Shown: piece by piece, positions 1 through 8,972 of the stretch | How the letters are laid out: each line of letters starts with the position of its first letter | How positions within the stretch are numbered: the stretch's first letter is position 1 | From: Agromyces italicus DSM 16388 | Lineage (GTDB): Bacteria; Actinomycetota; Actinomycetes; Actinomycetales; Microbacteriaceae | DNA length: 64,000 nt | Direction: 5' to 3' | Assembly (NCBI RefSeq): GCF_000421545.1 | Contig: NZ_ATXF01000012.1 | Coordinates: 62,001 to 126,000, forward strand | Notes under the pieces: model-generated | What the model was told of the DNA's origin: nothing | What the model saw: only the letters and a program-made list of their open reading frames with translations | The model's database searches: none | Translations under genes and position numbers: made by a program

Positions 1-1234
1 GGATCGCATCGATCACGCGCACGCGCACGGCGGCGAGCGCCGGCACGAGCCCGGCGAGCGCGCCGACGGCGACGGCCGCCGCGATGCCGATGAGCGCCGC
101 CTCCACCGGGAAGCCCGGCATGTCCTCGATCCGGGCGCCGCCGAGCGCCATGCCCATGAGCGGGCTGCGCACGAGGGCGATCGAGATGCCGACGCCGACC
201 ACCCCCGCGACGAAGGTGCCGACGACCGACTCCATGAGCACCGAGAAGAACACCCGGCCGGCCGAGGCGCCGAACGAGCGCCGGATGCCGATCTCGCGGA
301 TGCGCGTGCGGACGGTGACGAGCGAGACGGTCACGAGCCCGAGCGCCCCGAGCAGCAGGATCACGACGGCCACGCCCGCGACGGTGAGCTTCAGCGGAAG
401 GTACGGGTCGCCCTCGATCGCGGCGTAATCAGTCCGCCACCCGTCGACCGTCGCACCTTCGCCGATCCCCGAACGGAACGCCTCCCGCATCGACGCCATC
501 AGCTCGTCGGAGACACCCTCGGGCACCCACATCTCGTAGGCCGGCACGAACTCGCCCATCATCGGGTCGGGTGTCTCGGGCTGAAGCCCGACGTACGCGT
601 CGGTCAGCACGAACATCGACGGCTGGGTGTCCCACCCCCCCTGCGACGGGGTCACCCCGACGACGACCGCATCGACCCGTTCGGAGCCGATGAGCTCGAC
701 GACGGGGTGGGTCGCGAGCGCCGGGCGGCCGAGCTTCGCCCAGAACGCCTCGTTCACGACCAGCGCGGGTGCCAGCCGGTCGGCGTCGCGATCGGCGAAC
801 CAGCGCCCTTCGCCGACCGCGACACGGTGCATGACCCCGTAATCGGGATCGACGACCTGCGCCTGCACCGTGAGGGCGCCGTCGGCGAAGGGAACGGTCA
901 GCCCGCCCCAGCCCACCCGGCTGGCGAAGTCGACGTCGTGCCGATCGAGTGCATCGCGCCAGGCCGCGCCGGCCTGCTCCACGTCGAGCGGCCCGGTGGT
1001 GCTGTAGGCGTTGAGACTGACCGTCGCGGGCCGTCCGCCGTTGCGCTCCTGCAACTCGCGACCGGCCTGTTCGGCGATCGCGCCGGCCCCGACGACGGTG
1101 GCGAGCGCGCAGACGGCCGCAGCGACGCCGATGAGCGACAGCAGCACCCGGCCACGGTGCACGCGAAGCTCCTCGAAGGCCTCGACCACCGTCGCGACGA
1201 ACACGGTCGCGACCCGTAGCGCGGCGCGCTTCAC
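1..1234 (-). CDS. MacB/FtsX-type ABC transporter permease (C-terminal end cut by window)
   Basis: Integral membrane permease of a MacB-like efflux or lipoprotein-release ABC system. The reverse-strand reading frame stays open from a GTG at 1232-1234 to the window edge (about 411 residues). It shows an N-terminal membrane segment (VLLSLIGVAAAVCALATVVG, about residues 30-49), a large extracytoplasmic MacB-periplasmic-core domain, then an FtsX domain. The FtsX domain has the typical TRIREIGIRRSFGAS cytoplasmic motif and three further hydrophobic segments. The last readable residues (VRVIDAI) match the usual C-terminal end of the family, so little is missing. The start overlaps the ATPase stop as GTGA. 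With the ATPase and the HlyD-like adaptor next to it this forms a tripartite MacA-MacB-like set. The substrate cannot be told. Confidence 0.9.
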   Translation of the reverse strand, partial: MKRAALRVATVFVATVVEAFEELRVHRGRVLLSLIGVAAAVCALATVVGAGAIAEQAGRELQERNGGRPATVSLNAYSTTGPLDVEQAGAAWRDALDRHDVDFASRVGWGGLTVPFADGALTVQAQVVDPDYGVMHRVAVGEGRWFADRDADRLAPALVVNEAFWAKLGRPALATHPVVELIGSERVDAVVVGVTPSQGGWDTQPSMFVLTDAYVGLQPETPDPMMGEFVPAYEMWVPEGVSDELMASMREAFRSGIGEGATVDGWRTDYAAIEGDPYLPLKLTVAGVAVVILLLGALGLVTVSLVTVRTRIREIGIRRSFGASAGRVFFSVLMESVVGTFVAGVVGVGISIALVRSPLMGMALGGARIEDMPGFPVEAALIGIAAAVAVGALAGLVPALAAVRVRVIDAI

Positions 1235-1971
1235 GCCGCAGCCCCGGCGGCCATGCCTGCTTCGGTGGACGCACCCCCCGCAGGCTCGAGTTCACGCGCC
1301 TCGAGCCGACCGGAGACGAGCCGGAGATGACGGGTGGACCGGGCCGCGATCGACGGGTCATGGGTGATCGTGACGAGCGCGGCGCCGGTCTCGGCGGCGA
1401 CCGACTCGATCAGCTGCATGACCTCGGCACCGGTCTCGAGATCGAGTGCACCGGTCGGTTCGTCGGCGAGGATCAGCCGGGGCCGCCGGACGAGTGCACG
1501 CGCGATCGCGACCCGCTGCTGCTCACCGCCAGAGAGCCGCTCGGGCTTCGCGTCGAGCCGCTCGCCGAGCCCGACCCGGTCGAGCATCTCGCGCGCGAGG
1601 CGCTCGCGCTGCCAGAATGCGCGGCCGCCCGAGTAGAGCAGCGGCGTCTGCACGTTCTCGAGCGCCGTGCGCCCGGGCAGCAGGTTGAACTGCTGGAAGA
1701 CGAAGCCGATGCCGTCGCCGCGCAGCCGATCGCGTGTTCCGCTGCGCGTGCGGCGCACGTCGACGCCGAGGCAGTGCAACTCGCCGGCCGTCGGCAGGTC
1801 GAGCAGGCCCAGCAGGTTGAGCAGCGTCGACTTGCCCGAGCCGCTGCGCCCGACGATCGACACCCGGTCGCCCTCGGCGATCTCGAGGTCGACGCCCGTG
1901 AGGATCTCGAGCGGCGAACCATCGGCGAGTTCGACCGTGCGGCCGACCCCGCGCGCCTGGACGAGGCTCAT
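1231..1971 (-). CDS. MacB-type ABC transporter ATP-binding protein
   Basis: ATPase subunit (246 residues) energising the adjacent FtsX-like permease. Walker A GRSGSGKST is near residue 42. LSGGEQQRVAIARAL is the ABC signature, followed by the Walker B stretch LILADEPTGALD and the switch histidine in ITHD, all in the LolD/MacB/FtsE subfamily arrangement. I start at the ATG (1969-1971), which overlaps the stop of the upstream adaptor gene as ATGA. A longer frame upstream runs into the adaptor and has no family support. The stop overlaps the permease start. The three genes are therefore translationally coupled. Confidence 0.95.
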   Translation of the reverse strand: MSLVQARGVGRTVELADGSPLEILTGVDLEIAEGDRVSIVGRSGSGKSTLLNLLGLLDLPTAGELHCLGVDVRRTRSGTRDRLRGDGIGFVFQQFNLLPGRTALENVQTPLLYSGGRAFWQRERLAREMLDRVGLGERLDAKPERLSGGEQQRVAIARALVRRPRLILADEPTGALDLETGAEVMQLIESVAAETGAALVTITHDPSIAARSTRHLRLVSGRLEARELEPAGGASTEAGMAAGAAA

Positions 1972-3029
1972 TCGACCGGGGTCCCGCACATCATGGCGCC
2001 GTCGGGCGTGCTGACGCACGCCTCCTCGTCGGCGGCCCCGGCACCCGGCACGAACTTCAGCACCTGGTCGCCCTCCGCAACGCCCTCGATGACCTCCACG
2101 TTCGAACCGTCGGACAGACCCAGCTTCACGGGCCGTTCGACGGGTTCGCCAGCGTCACCGATGAGCCACACCACGCCCGTCTCGGCTCCGCCCGCGACCG
2201 CCGTCGTCGGGACGGTGAGCACGTCTTGGGCGCTGCCCGCCGAGATCTTCACCTGCGCCGTGAGACCGGCGAACACCTGCACGTCGGCCGGCACCGCGCA
2301 CCGAACCGTCGTCGCCGATCCCGCCTCGGGCGCGGCGGCCGCGTCGTCGGCGGCGCCCCGGCCGCTCCCGGCGAGCGGGGTCGTGATCTTCAGCGCCGTG
2401 CAGGTGAACGGGGCGGGACCGCCCGCGATCGTCACGAGCGCCTCCTTCGGCGCGCTCGTCAGCCGGTACTGCTGCTCGGGGCTCAGCATCGCCGTCACGC
2501 TGTAGCTCGGCGGGGCGACCTGCCCGGCGACGTCGCCCGTCGACACGGGCTGCCCGGGGATCACCTCGAGCGACGAGAGCACCCCGGCAGCCGGGGCGAG
2601 CACCTTCTCGTAGTGGAACGTCGGCTGCGAAACGACCGGCGCCTGCGGTTGCCCGCCGGCGGGTGGCGCGGCCGAATCGGCGAGCTCTGCGGGATCGACC
2701 TGGTCTTCGACCTTGATGTCGAAGAGCTTCTGTCCCGCGTCGACACGCTGCCCGACCTTCACGAAGACCTCGTCGACCGGGCCCGTGGCGGCCGCCTTCA
2801 CCGGCACCGAGGCATCCGCGTCGACCGTGCCCGTGAGCAGCACGTCGTTGGCGATGACGCCGCGCTCGACCACCACCTGCGGCTCGGCGACCGAACCGGT
2901 CGGCGCGAGCGCCTCGGCCTCGGATTCGGCCCGGTCGGGGAAGAAGGCCAGCTTCGTGAGCGCCACCGCGATGACCGCGATGACCACGATGCGAACGGTC
3001 GGGAAGATCCACTTGCGCCAGACGCCCAC
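1968..3029 (-). CDS. HlyD/MacA-like efflux adaptor (membrane fusion protein)
   Basis: 353-residue adaptor. It has one N-terminal membrane anchor (residues 10-28, IVVIAVIAVALTKLAF), then a barrel/lipoyl-like hairpin region (AAATGPVDEVFVKVGQRVDAGQKL) and a second half-lipoyl stretch (VLAPAAGVLSSLEVIPGQPVS). It ends in the C-terminal membrane-proximal part (GLSDGSNVEVIEGVAEGDQV). This is the Gram-positive version of MacA, presumably outside the membrane. The GTG start at 3029 has an AAGGAG box four bases upstream. It heads the three-gene operon. No regulator or two-component system is next to it. Confidence 0.88.
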   Translation of the reverse strand: MGVWRKWIFPTVRIVVIAVIAVALTKLAFFPDRAESEAEALAPTGSVAEPQVVVERGVIANDVLLTGTVDADASVPVKAAATGPVDEVFVKVGQRVDAGQKLFDIKVEDQVDPAELADSAAPPAGGQPQAPVVSQPTFHYEKVLAPAAGVLSSLEVIPGQPVSTGDVAGQVAPPSYSVTAMLSPEQQYRLTSAPKEALVTIAGGPAPFTCTALKITTPLAGSGRGAADDAAAAPEAGSATTVRCAVPADVQVFAGLTAQVKISAGSAQDVLTVPTTAVAGGAETGVVWLIGDAGEPVERPVKLGLSDGSNVEVIEGVAEGDQVLKFVPGAGAADEEACVSTPDGAMMCGTPVE

Positions 3030-3164
3030 GGCACTCCTTCGTCGGGTCGCCCACGGCGTGGGCCGCGGGCGTCTCCCCCACCCTATGGAGTCGGCCCGCC
3101 CTGCGGAATCCTCCTCAGGGAGGAATCCGGGTCTTCCCCGAGCCGCCGGCGGGCCAGGCGCCGC

Positions 3165-4841
3165 CTACGCCTCGATGACGAGCGGCACGAGCATCGGGCG
3201 ACGGCGCAGGCGCCGGCTCACCCAGGTGCCGAGCGTGCGACGCACGAGCTGCTGCAGGGCGTGCGAATCGCGCACCCCGTTCTGCGCGGCCTCGGCCAGG
3301 GCGGCCACGATCTTCGGCTTGACGTCTTCGAACACGGCGTCGTCCTCGGCGAAGCCGCGGGCGTGGATCTCGGGTCCCGAGATGACATGTCCGGTCGTGG
3401 CATCCACGACGACGATGACCGAGATGAAGCCCTCTTCGCCCAGGATTCGGCGGTCCTTCAGGTCGGCGTCGGTGATCTCGCCGACCGTCGACCCGTCGAC
3501 GTAGACGAAGCCGAGGTCGAGCTGGCCGGCCTCGCGCACGACGCCGTCGGTCATGTCGTAGACCGTGCCGTTCTCGCCGATGAAGACGTTCTCGGCCGGG
3601 ATGCCGGTGTCGCGGGCGAGCTTCGCGTTCGCCTGCAGGTGACGGTACTCGCCGTGGATCGGCAGCACATTCGCCGGCTTCAGGATGTTGTAGCAGTAGA
3701 GCAGTTCGCCGGCGGCGGCGTGGCCCGAGACGTGCACCTTCGCGTTCGCCTTGTGCACGACGTTCGCACCGAGCTTCGTCAACCCGTCGATGACGCGGTA
3801 GACCGCGTTCTCGTTGCCCGGAATGAGGCTCGACGCGAGGATCACCGTGTCGCCCTCGCCGATCTCGATCTGGTGGTCGCGGTTCGCCATTCGGCTGAGC
3901 ACCGCCATCGGCTCGCCCTGCGAACCCGTCGACATGTACACGATCTTCTCGTCGGGGATGTCGCCGGCCTTCTTGTAGTCGACGAGCACGCCCGCCGGCA
4001 CGTTGAGGTAGCCGAGGTCGGCCGCGATGGTCATGTTGCGCACCATGCTGCGGCCGAGAAGCGCCACCCGACGCCCGTTCGCGTGCGCCGCGTCGAGCAC
4101 CTGCTGCACGCGGTGCACGTGGCTCGAGAAGCTCGCCACGACGACCTTCTTCGGCGCTCGCGAGATCACCTGGTCGAGCACGGGACCGATCTCGCGCTCG
4201 AGGGGGGTGAAGCCCGGGACATCCGCGTTCGTGGAATCGACCATGAACAGGTCGACGCCCTCTTCGCCGAGCCGCGCGAACTCACGCAGGTCGGTGAGGC
4301 GGCCGTCCAGCGGCAGCTGGTCCATCTTGAAGTCGCCCGTCGCGAGCACCGTGCCCGCGTCGGTGATGATCGCCACGGCGAGCGCGTCGGGGATCGAGTG
4401 GTTCACCGCGACGAACTCGAGGTCGAACGGGCCGAGCTCCTCGTGCTGCCCCTCTTTCACGGTGTGCGTGTAGGGCGCGATGCGGTGCTCCTTGAGCTTC
4501 GCCTCGACGAGCGCGAGCGTCAGCTGCGAGCCGATCAGGGGGATGTCGCGGCGGAGCTTCAGGAGGTACGGGACCGCACCGATGTGGTCTTCGTGGCCGT
4601 GGGTCAGCACGACGCCGACGATGTCGTCGATGCGGTCGCGGAGGAATCCGAAGTCGGGCAGGATCAGGTCGACGCCCGGCTGGTGCTCTTCGGGGAAGAG
4701 CACGCCGCAGTCGACGATGAGGATCTTGCCGTCGATCTCGTAGCTCGTCATGTTGCGGCCGACCTCTCCGAGGCCGCCGATCGGGATGATGCGGAGCGTC
4801 CCTGCTTCGAGCGGAGCGGGATCGATGACGGTATCGGGCAC
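3165..4841 (-). CDS. rnj: Ribonuclease J
   Basis: 558-residue metallo-beta-lactamase/beta-CASP ribonuclease, endo- and 5'-3' exonuclease of mRNA and rRNA processing in the cytoplasm. The zinc motif HGHEDH is visible in VLTHGHEDHIGAVPYLL, followed by the GDFKMDQ and SSHVHR metal ligands. The beta-CASP motif (STGSQGEP, then SGHAAAGE) and the C-terminal multimerisation domain follow. Full length for actinobacterial RNase J. dapA lies 86 bases upstream on the same strand, the usual actinobacterial order dapA-rnj. About 130 bases separate it from the efflux adaptor downstream. Confidence 0.97.
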   Translation of the reverse strand: MPDTVIDPAPLEAGTLRIIPIGGLGEVGRNMTSYEIDGKILIVDCGVLFPEEHQPGVDLILPDFGFLRDRIDDIVGVVLTHGHEDHIGAVPYLLKLRRDIPLIGSQLTLALVEAKLKEHRIAPYTHTVKEGQHEELGPFDLEFVAVNHSIPDALAVAIITDAGTVLATGDFKMDQLPLDGRLTDLREFARLGEEGVDLFMVDSTNADVPGFTPLEREIGPVLDQVISRAPKKVVVASFSSHVHRVQQVLDAAHANGRRVALLGRSMVRNMTIAADLGYLNVPAGVLVDYKKAGDIPDEKIVYMSTGSQGEPMAVLSRMANRDHQIEIGEGDTVILASSLIPGNENAVYRVIDGLTKLGANVVHKANAKVHVSGHAAAGELLYCYNILKPANVLPIHGEYRHLQANAKLARDTGIPAENVFIGENGTVYDMTDGVVREAGQLDLGFVYVDGSTVGEITDADLKDRRILGEEGFISVIVVVDATTGHVISGPEIHARGFAEDDAVFEDVKPKIVAALAEAAQNGVRDSHALQQLVRRTLGTWVSRRLRRRPMLVPLVIEA

Positions 4842-4927
4842 AGTGCCCTCCTAACGTTGCGGTGTTCAGTTCGGTGCGACGCTCACGGCGCCGCGGATGT
4901 CTCGTGGTGAGGTGCGCCTCCACCCGC

Positions 4928-5908
4928 TCAGCGGGTGGTGCCGGCCACCTTCGGCAGTGCGCCGCCGGCGGCGGCATTGCGGTCGGGTCGGAAGTTGTGG
5001 AAGTCGACGCCCGGGATGCCGCTCACGAGGTCGATCTCGTCTTCGATCAACGCGGCCTCCCACTCTTCGGGGCCGACGAGGGGCAGACGCACCCGCGGGC
5101 TCGAGATGCGGCCGAGGCCGTGCAGGATGTACTTCGCCGCGACGGTGCCCGGCACGTGCGTCATGACGGCGCGCACGAGCGGCTCGAGCTGCTGGTGCGC
5201 CTCGGTGGCGGCCGTCAGGTCGCCGCGGTTCACGGCGTCGACGATCGTGCGGTACGGCGCCGGGGCGATGTTCGCCGTGACGCCGATGAGTCCCGTCGCG
5301 CCGATCGCGAGGTGCGGCAGCACGTTCGCGTCGTCGCCCGAGAAGTACATGAGGTCGGTCTGGTTCAGCACCCGGCTGACCTCCGAGAAGTCGCCCTTGG
5401 CGTCCTTCACGGCGAGGATGTTGGGGTGCTTCGCGAGCCGGAGGATCGTCTCGTACTTGATCGGCACGCCCGTGCGGCCCGGGATGTCGTAGAGGATCAC
5501 CGGGAGGTCGGTCGCGTCCGCGACCATCCGGAAGTGGGTGAGGATGCCGGCCTGGGTCGGCTTGTTGTAGTACGGCGTGACGATCATGATGCCGTCGGCG
5601 CCGGCCTGCTCGGAGTGCTTGTAGAGCTCGATCGCGTGCGCGGTCTCGTTCGAGCCGCCGCCCGTGATGATCTTCGCGCGCCCCGCGGCGACGTCTTTGC
5701 CGACCTCGACGAGCCGGATCTTCTCGGGGTCGGTGAGGGTCGACGTCTCACCCGTGGTGCCCGTGACGACGATGCCGTCGGCGCCGCCCTGGATGAGGTG
5801 ATCGATGTGCTTCTCGACCCCGGGCCAATCGACCTCGCCGTCCGCCGTGAACGGCGTGACGAGCGCGACGAGCACTTGTCCGAAGGGGTTCTCTTGAGTC
5901 ACGCCCAC
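4928..5908 (-). CDS. dapA: 4-hydroxy-tetrahydrodipicolinate synthase
   Basis: Condenses pyruvate with aspartate semialdehyde in lysine/diaminopimelate synthesis. The (beta/alpha)8 aldolase features are clear. These are VVTGTTGETSTL with the active-site threonines, the tyrosine of VTPYYNKPTQAG, GRTGVPI, the Schiff-base lysine in AVKDAKGDF, and GDDANVLPHL. It is 326 residues with a GTG start. A second GTG two codons inside (5900-5902) is equally possible, since neither has a strong ribosome site. dapB is about 5 kb upstream on the same strand, with folA, thyA and accessory genes between. Confidence 0.96.
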   Translation of the reverse strand: MGVTQENPFGQVLVALVTPFTADGEVDWPGVEKHIDHLIQGGADGIVVTGTTGETSTLTDPEKIRLVEVGKDVAAGRAKIITGGGSNETAHAIELYKHSEQAGADGIMIVTPYYNKPTQAGILTHFRMVADATDLPVILYDIPGRTGVPIKYETILRLAKHPNILAVKDAKGDFSEVSRVLNQTDLMYFSGDDANVLPHLAIGATGLIGVTANIAPAPYRTIVDAVNRGDLTAATEAHQQLEPLVRAVMTHVPGTVAAKYILHGLGRISSPRVRLPLVGPEEWEAALIEDEIDLVSGIPGVDFHNFRPDRNAAAGGALPKVAGTTR

Positions 5909-6002
5909 CAGCGTATCGGTTCGAACGGATGCCGCGTGGCGCGGCGGCGCTTGGCAGGCGCTTGGCGGCGCGGCGACCCGGTCGCTCGTGCGGTACGCCC
6001 CG

Positions 6003-6935
6003 TCAGGCCACGTCGCGGCGGCGGGACGGCCGGCCGGGCTTCGGTGAGCGGTGCCTCCCGTGCGCGACGCACGCGAGGATCGCCGCCTCGACGCTGGGCC
6101 AGTCGTGGATGATCTGGGCGTAGTCGAATCTCAGGGTGACATACCCGCGTTCGGCCGCCGCCGCGTCTCGCACGAGGTCCTTGTGCCGCTTCGACGACGA
6201 CGCCGCGGGGTCGCGGCTCCGCTGTTGCGAGTCGTCGAATCCATCCACGTGGTTGCCCTTGCCGTCCGCTTCGAGGATGAGGCGGTCGCCGAGCACGAAG
6301 TCGACCCGGCCGACACCGTCGATCTCGATCTGCGAGCGGAGTTCGATGCGGTGGCGCCGGAGGCGCAGCCGGAGCAGCGACTCCAGACCGCTGTCGGCGT
6401 CCCAACGGGCGAAGTCGACGATCCGGCGGTGCTTCGCGGGCACCCTCGCGCGAAGCCGGCCGACGCCCGCCGCGTCGAGCAACCGCTTGCGCATCGCGGA
6501 CTCGAGGGCGGCGAAGAACGTCTCGTCGCCGTGGCACGCGAGGAGTTGTGCGAGCGCCTCGACGATGGTGCTCTCGCCGAGTGCCGACCCGCTGCCGGTC
6601 CAGTGCAACACGCAGGTGCAGGCAACATGCGGGTGAAGACGCCCGTGCTCCGGCATCGAGACATGCACGCGGCCGTCGTCGTCGAGCAGCCACACGCCGG
6701 CGCGCCGCAGGCGCGACATGCAGCCGAGCCTCCCTCCGTGCCGCGCGGCGGTCACCACCTCGCCCGCAGCGGTCGCCGTCGCGTACACACCGGGTCGGAC
6801 CCGTTCGACGGCGCCTTCGCGTCGCGCCCGGGCGATGGACTTGGAATCGGCGCCGACCGCCAACAGGTCGGAGGTCCGGGCGACACCGCCGAGCCGGTCG
6901 CACCAACGCTCGATCTCATACGTGTCGATGGGCAT
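6003..6935 (-). CDS. AbiEi-like winged-helix / DUF559 nuclease-fold protein, copy 1
   Basis: 310-residue protein of unknown function. The N-terminal third (residues 5-60) resembles the AbiEi antitoxin winged-helix domain (GGVARTSDLLAVGAD, then RVRPGVYAT). The C-terminal third is a DUF559/Vsr-like PD-(D/E)XK fold with candidate acidic residues E185 (GLES), D212 (VDFVLG) and E222/D224 (LEADG), then RFDYAQIIHDWP. I start at the ATG at 6935, which begins the recognisable domain. The frame is open further upstream but reads through a repeat-rich gap. No AbiEii toxin lies beside it, so it is an orphan. It sits between dapA and folA, interrupting the old lysine/folate gene string. Copy 2 is at 20348-21211. 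Confidence 0.8.
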   Translation of the reverse strand: MPIDTYEIERWCDRLGGVARTSDLLAVGADSKSIARARREGAVERVRPGVYATATAAGEVVTAARHGGRLGCMSRLRRAGVWLLDDDGRVHVSMPEHGRLHPHVACTCVLHWTGSGSALGESTIVEALAQLLACHGDETFFAALESAMRKRLLDAAGVGRLRARVPAKHRRIVDFARWDADSGLESLLRLRLRRHRIELRSQIEIDGVGRVDFVLGDRLILEADGKGNHVDGFDDSQQRSRDPAASSSKRHKDLVRDAAAAERGYVTLRFDYAQIIHDWPSVEAAILACVAHGRHRSPKPGRPSRRRDVA

Positions 6936-7021
6936 GCAGCGATGTTGCCGTCGGTCGCCTCCCGGCCGACCCGCGCGGCCGAGTCGGTGCACCGTTCGGG
7001 GAGCCGTCTCGGTGTTGAGGA

Positions 7022-7200
7022 CGAGTGGGCCCGGCCGGAATGTCGGGGAGTCTGGCGTCGAGGGCTGGAGACGGGCGCTCTGTAGCGAATCCTCCGACAT
7101 CGCGGCCGCGCCGGTTCGGCCAGCACGGCCGAAATGTCGGAGGAAGGGCACACCTGCGACCTGGCTGCGCCACTTCGCCGAGATCCTCCGACATTTCGGC
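7022..7200. repeat. Four alternating copies of an 18-bp inverted repeat upstream of DUF559 copy 1
   Basis: The 286-base gap between the DUF559 gene and folA carries a related word four times, alternating in strand. GGCCGGAATGTCGGGGAG lies near 7033-7050, CCTCCGACATCGCGGCCG at 7091-7108, CGGCCGAAATGTCGGAGG at 7126-7143 and CCTCCGACATTTCGGC at 7185-7200. Copies 2 and 3 pair in 16 of 18 positions around a 17-base loop. Copies 3 and 4 can pair as the alternative stem. No gene is supported here. Confidence 0.75.
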
Positions 7201-7221
7201 GAGCGCCGACCTCGCACGCGG

Positions 7222-7782
7222 TCAGGCGCGGCGGTAGGTCAGGAACCGGTATCGGATGCCGCCGCGGGACGTGTGCGCGCCGTCGGCGGGGTCGGATGCC
7301 ACGAGCTCGAGTGCGGCGGGCAACGGCGGCGCGTGCACGTCGCCGGGTGCGGGCCCGAATCCGTCGGGGTGCACGAGCTCGGTGAGCTCGACCCGGTCGG
7401 CGCGCTCGATCGCCTCGGCGAAGAGCTGCCCGCCGCCGATGACCCAGACGCGGTCGGCGGGCGAGCCCGTCCGCGCGTCGCCCGCGACGAGTGCGAGCGC
7501 CTCATCGAGCGAACCGGCGCGCTCGGCGCCGTCTCCGACCCAGTCCGCCTGCCTCGTGACGACGACGTTGCGCCGTCCCGGCAGCGGCCGGTAGCGCGGC
7601 GAGAGCGAGTCCCAGGTCTTGCGCCCCATGATCACCGCTGCGCCCAGGGTCACGGCCTTGAAGTGCGCGAGGTCTTCGGGCACGTGCCACGGCATGCCGC
7701 CGTCGCGGCCGATGACACCGCGCTCCGCCTGCGCCCACACGAGCCCGATTCGCGGCACGCGCCCGGCGGCATCCGTGCTCAT
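7222..7782 (-). CDS. folA: Dihydrofolate reductase
   Basis: 186-residue NADPH-dependent dihydrofolate reductase, recycling the dihydrofolate made by the adjacent thymidylate synthase. Diagnostic stretches are [20 protein letters not shown] (substrate loop with the active-site acid), [11 protein letters not shown] and the nucleotide-binding [12 protein letters not shown]. The ATG at 7782 overlaps the thyA stop as ATGA, so the two are translationally coupled, the common thyA-folA pair. The frame continues upstream inside thyA but without family support. Confidence 0.96.
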   Translation of the reverse strand: MSTDAAGRVPRIGLVWAQAERGVIGRDGGMPWHVPEDLAHFKAVTLGAAVIMGRKTWDSLSPRYRPLPGRRNVVVTRQADWVGDGAERAGSLDEALALVAGDARTGSPADRVWVIGGGQLFAEAIERADRVELTELVHPDGFGPAPGDVHAPPLPAALELVASDPADGAHTSRGGIRYRFLTYRRA

Positions 7783-8588
7783 ACGGCGACGGCGCCGCGG
7801 ATCGCCGGGTGGTGCTGGTAGCCCTCGACGGCGAAGTCGTCGTACTCGTAGTCGAAGATCGACTCGGGCGTGCGGGTCAGCCGCAGCGTCGGGGCCGGGT
7901 ACGGCGTGCGGGTGAGCTGCTCGCTCACCTGCTCGACGTGGTTGTCGTAGATGTGGCAGTCGCCGCCCGTCCAGACGAAGTCGCCGACCTCGAGCCCCGT
8001 CTGCGCCGCGACCATGTGGGTCAGCAGCGCATAGGAGGCGATGTTGAAGGGCACGCCGAGGAACAGGTCGGCGCTGCGCTGGTACAGCTGGCACGACAGC
8101 TTGCCGTCGGCGACGTAGAACTGGAACAGCGCGTGGCAGGGGGCCAGTGCCATCGAGGGGATGTCGGCGGGGTTCCACGCCGAGACGACGAGCCGGCGCG
8201 AATCGGGGTTCTCCCGGATCTGCGCGACGACGTCGGAGATCTGGTCGACGACCTCGCCCGACGGCGTCGGCCACGAACGCCACTGCACCCCGTAGACGGG
8301 GCCGAGCTCGCCGGCGGCGTCGGCCCACTCGTCCCAGATGGAGACGCCGTGCTCGCGCAGCCAGCCGACATTCGACGAGCCCTGCAGGAACCACAGCAGC
8401 TCGTACGCGATCGACCTGAAGTGCACGCGCTTCGTCGTGACGAGGGGGAACCCCTCGGCGAGGTCGAACCGCAACTGGCGCCCGAAGACACTGCGCGTGC
8501 CGGTGCCGGTGCGGTCGGTCTTCGGCGTGCCGTGCTCGAGCACGTCGCGCAGGAGGTCTTCGTACGGGGTTGCGATCGTCTCGGACAT
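7779..8588 (-). CDS. thyA: Thymidylate synthase
   Basis: 269-residue classical thymidylate synthase, methylating dUMP with methylene-tetrahydrofolate. The catalytic cysteine is in [24 protein letters not shown] (phosphate binding), [23 protein letters not shown] and HIYDNHVEQ are family signatures. The start ATG at 8588 gives the normal family length. Upstream in-frame sequence has no support. It is the first gene of the thyA-folA pair. Confidence 0.97.
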   Translation of the reverse strand: MSETIATPYEDLLRDVLEHGTPKTDRTGTGTRSVFGRQLRFDLAEGFPLVTTKRVHFRSIAYELLWFLQGSSNVGWLREHGVSIWDEWADAAGELGPVYGVQWRSWPTPSGEVVDQISDVVAQIRENPDSRRLVVSAWNPADIPSMALAPCHALFQFYVADGKLSCQLYQRSADLFLGVPFNIASYALLTHMVAAQTGLEVGDFVWTGGDCHIYDNHVEQVSEQLTRTPYPAPTLRLTRTPESIFDYEYDDFAVEGYQHHPAIRGAVAV

Positions 8589-8609
8589 CGCATCAAGGCT
8601 ATCGTCCGG

Positions 8610-8861
8610 ATGCCTCGACGCCGGCGTCATTGGTCGTCGCAGTCGCCGCGCCGCGACCGGGCGGCCTACTTCGCTCAGGGCGTCGGCTTCGCCGTCGCGG
8701 CGACCGGGGTCGTGCTCGCCCTCTTCGGGGTGCCGTTCGCCGTGCCGATCGCCGCCGCCGCCGCGTTCTTCGCCGCGTTCCTCAATGCGGCGTTCGACTT
8801 CTGCCTCGGCTGCCAGCTGTACCTGCTGCTGGTTCGGGTGCGGGTCATCCGCACGGCGTGA
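8610..8861 (+). CDS. Short DUF4395-like membrane protein (C-terminal half only)
   Basis: About 83 residues, divergent from thyA. The visible part is [21 protein letters not shown], a second hydrophobic stretch and [19 protein letters not shown]. It carries the CLGC-type motif that ends DUF4395 membrane proteins. Known members of that family are roughly 130-150 residues with an extra N-terminal membrane hairpin that I cannot find here, so this may be a truncated remnant. The ATG at 8610 lies only 22 bases from the thyA start and no clear ribosome site is seen. Confidence 0.5.
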   Translation: MPRRRRHWSSQSPRRDRAAYFAQGVGFAVAATGVVLALFGVPFAVPIAAAAAFFAAFLNAAFDFCLGCQLYLLLVRVRVIRTA

Positions 8862-8972
8862 GCGCGAGGCATCCGGCCGTCGCCCTCGTGCGCCGCAGGG
8901 TGCCGCGAAACCCCCGAGCATCGGACCTCGGCCCCACTAGGCTGAGACTCCGGCTCGAAGTGGAGGAACCCG

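Noticed and set aside
2226..4910. Very long plus-strand frame opposite the efflux adaptor and rnj
   Set aside because: It is a composition shadow of rnj on the other strand, rich in Arg/Val/Asp/His with no family match. Similar long antisense frames (for example over pnp and accA1) were rejected for the same reason.
6003..6935. AbiE toxin-antitoxin system
   Set aside because: Only the AbiEi-like winged helix is present. No AbiEii nucleotidyltransferase toxin gene is adjacent to either copy.
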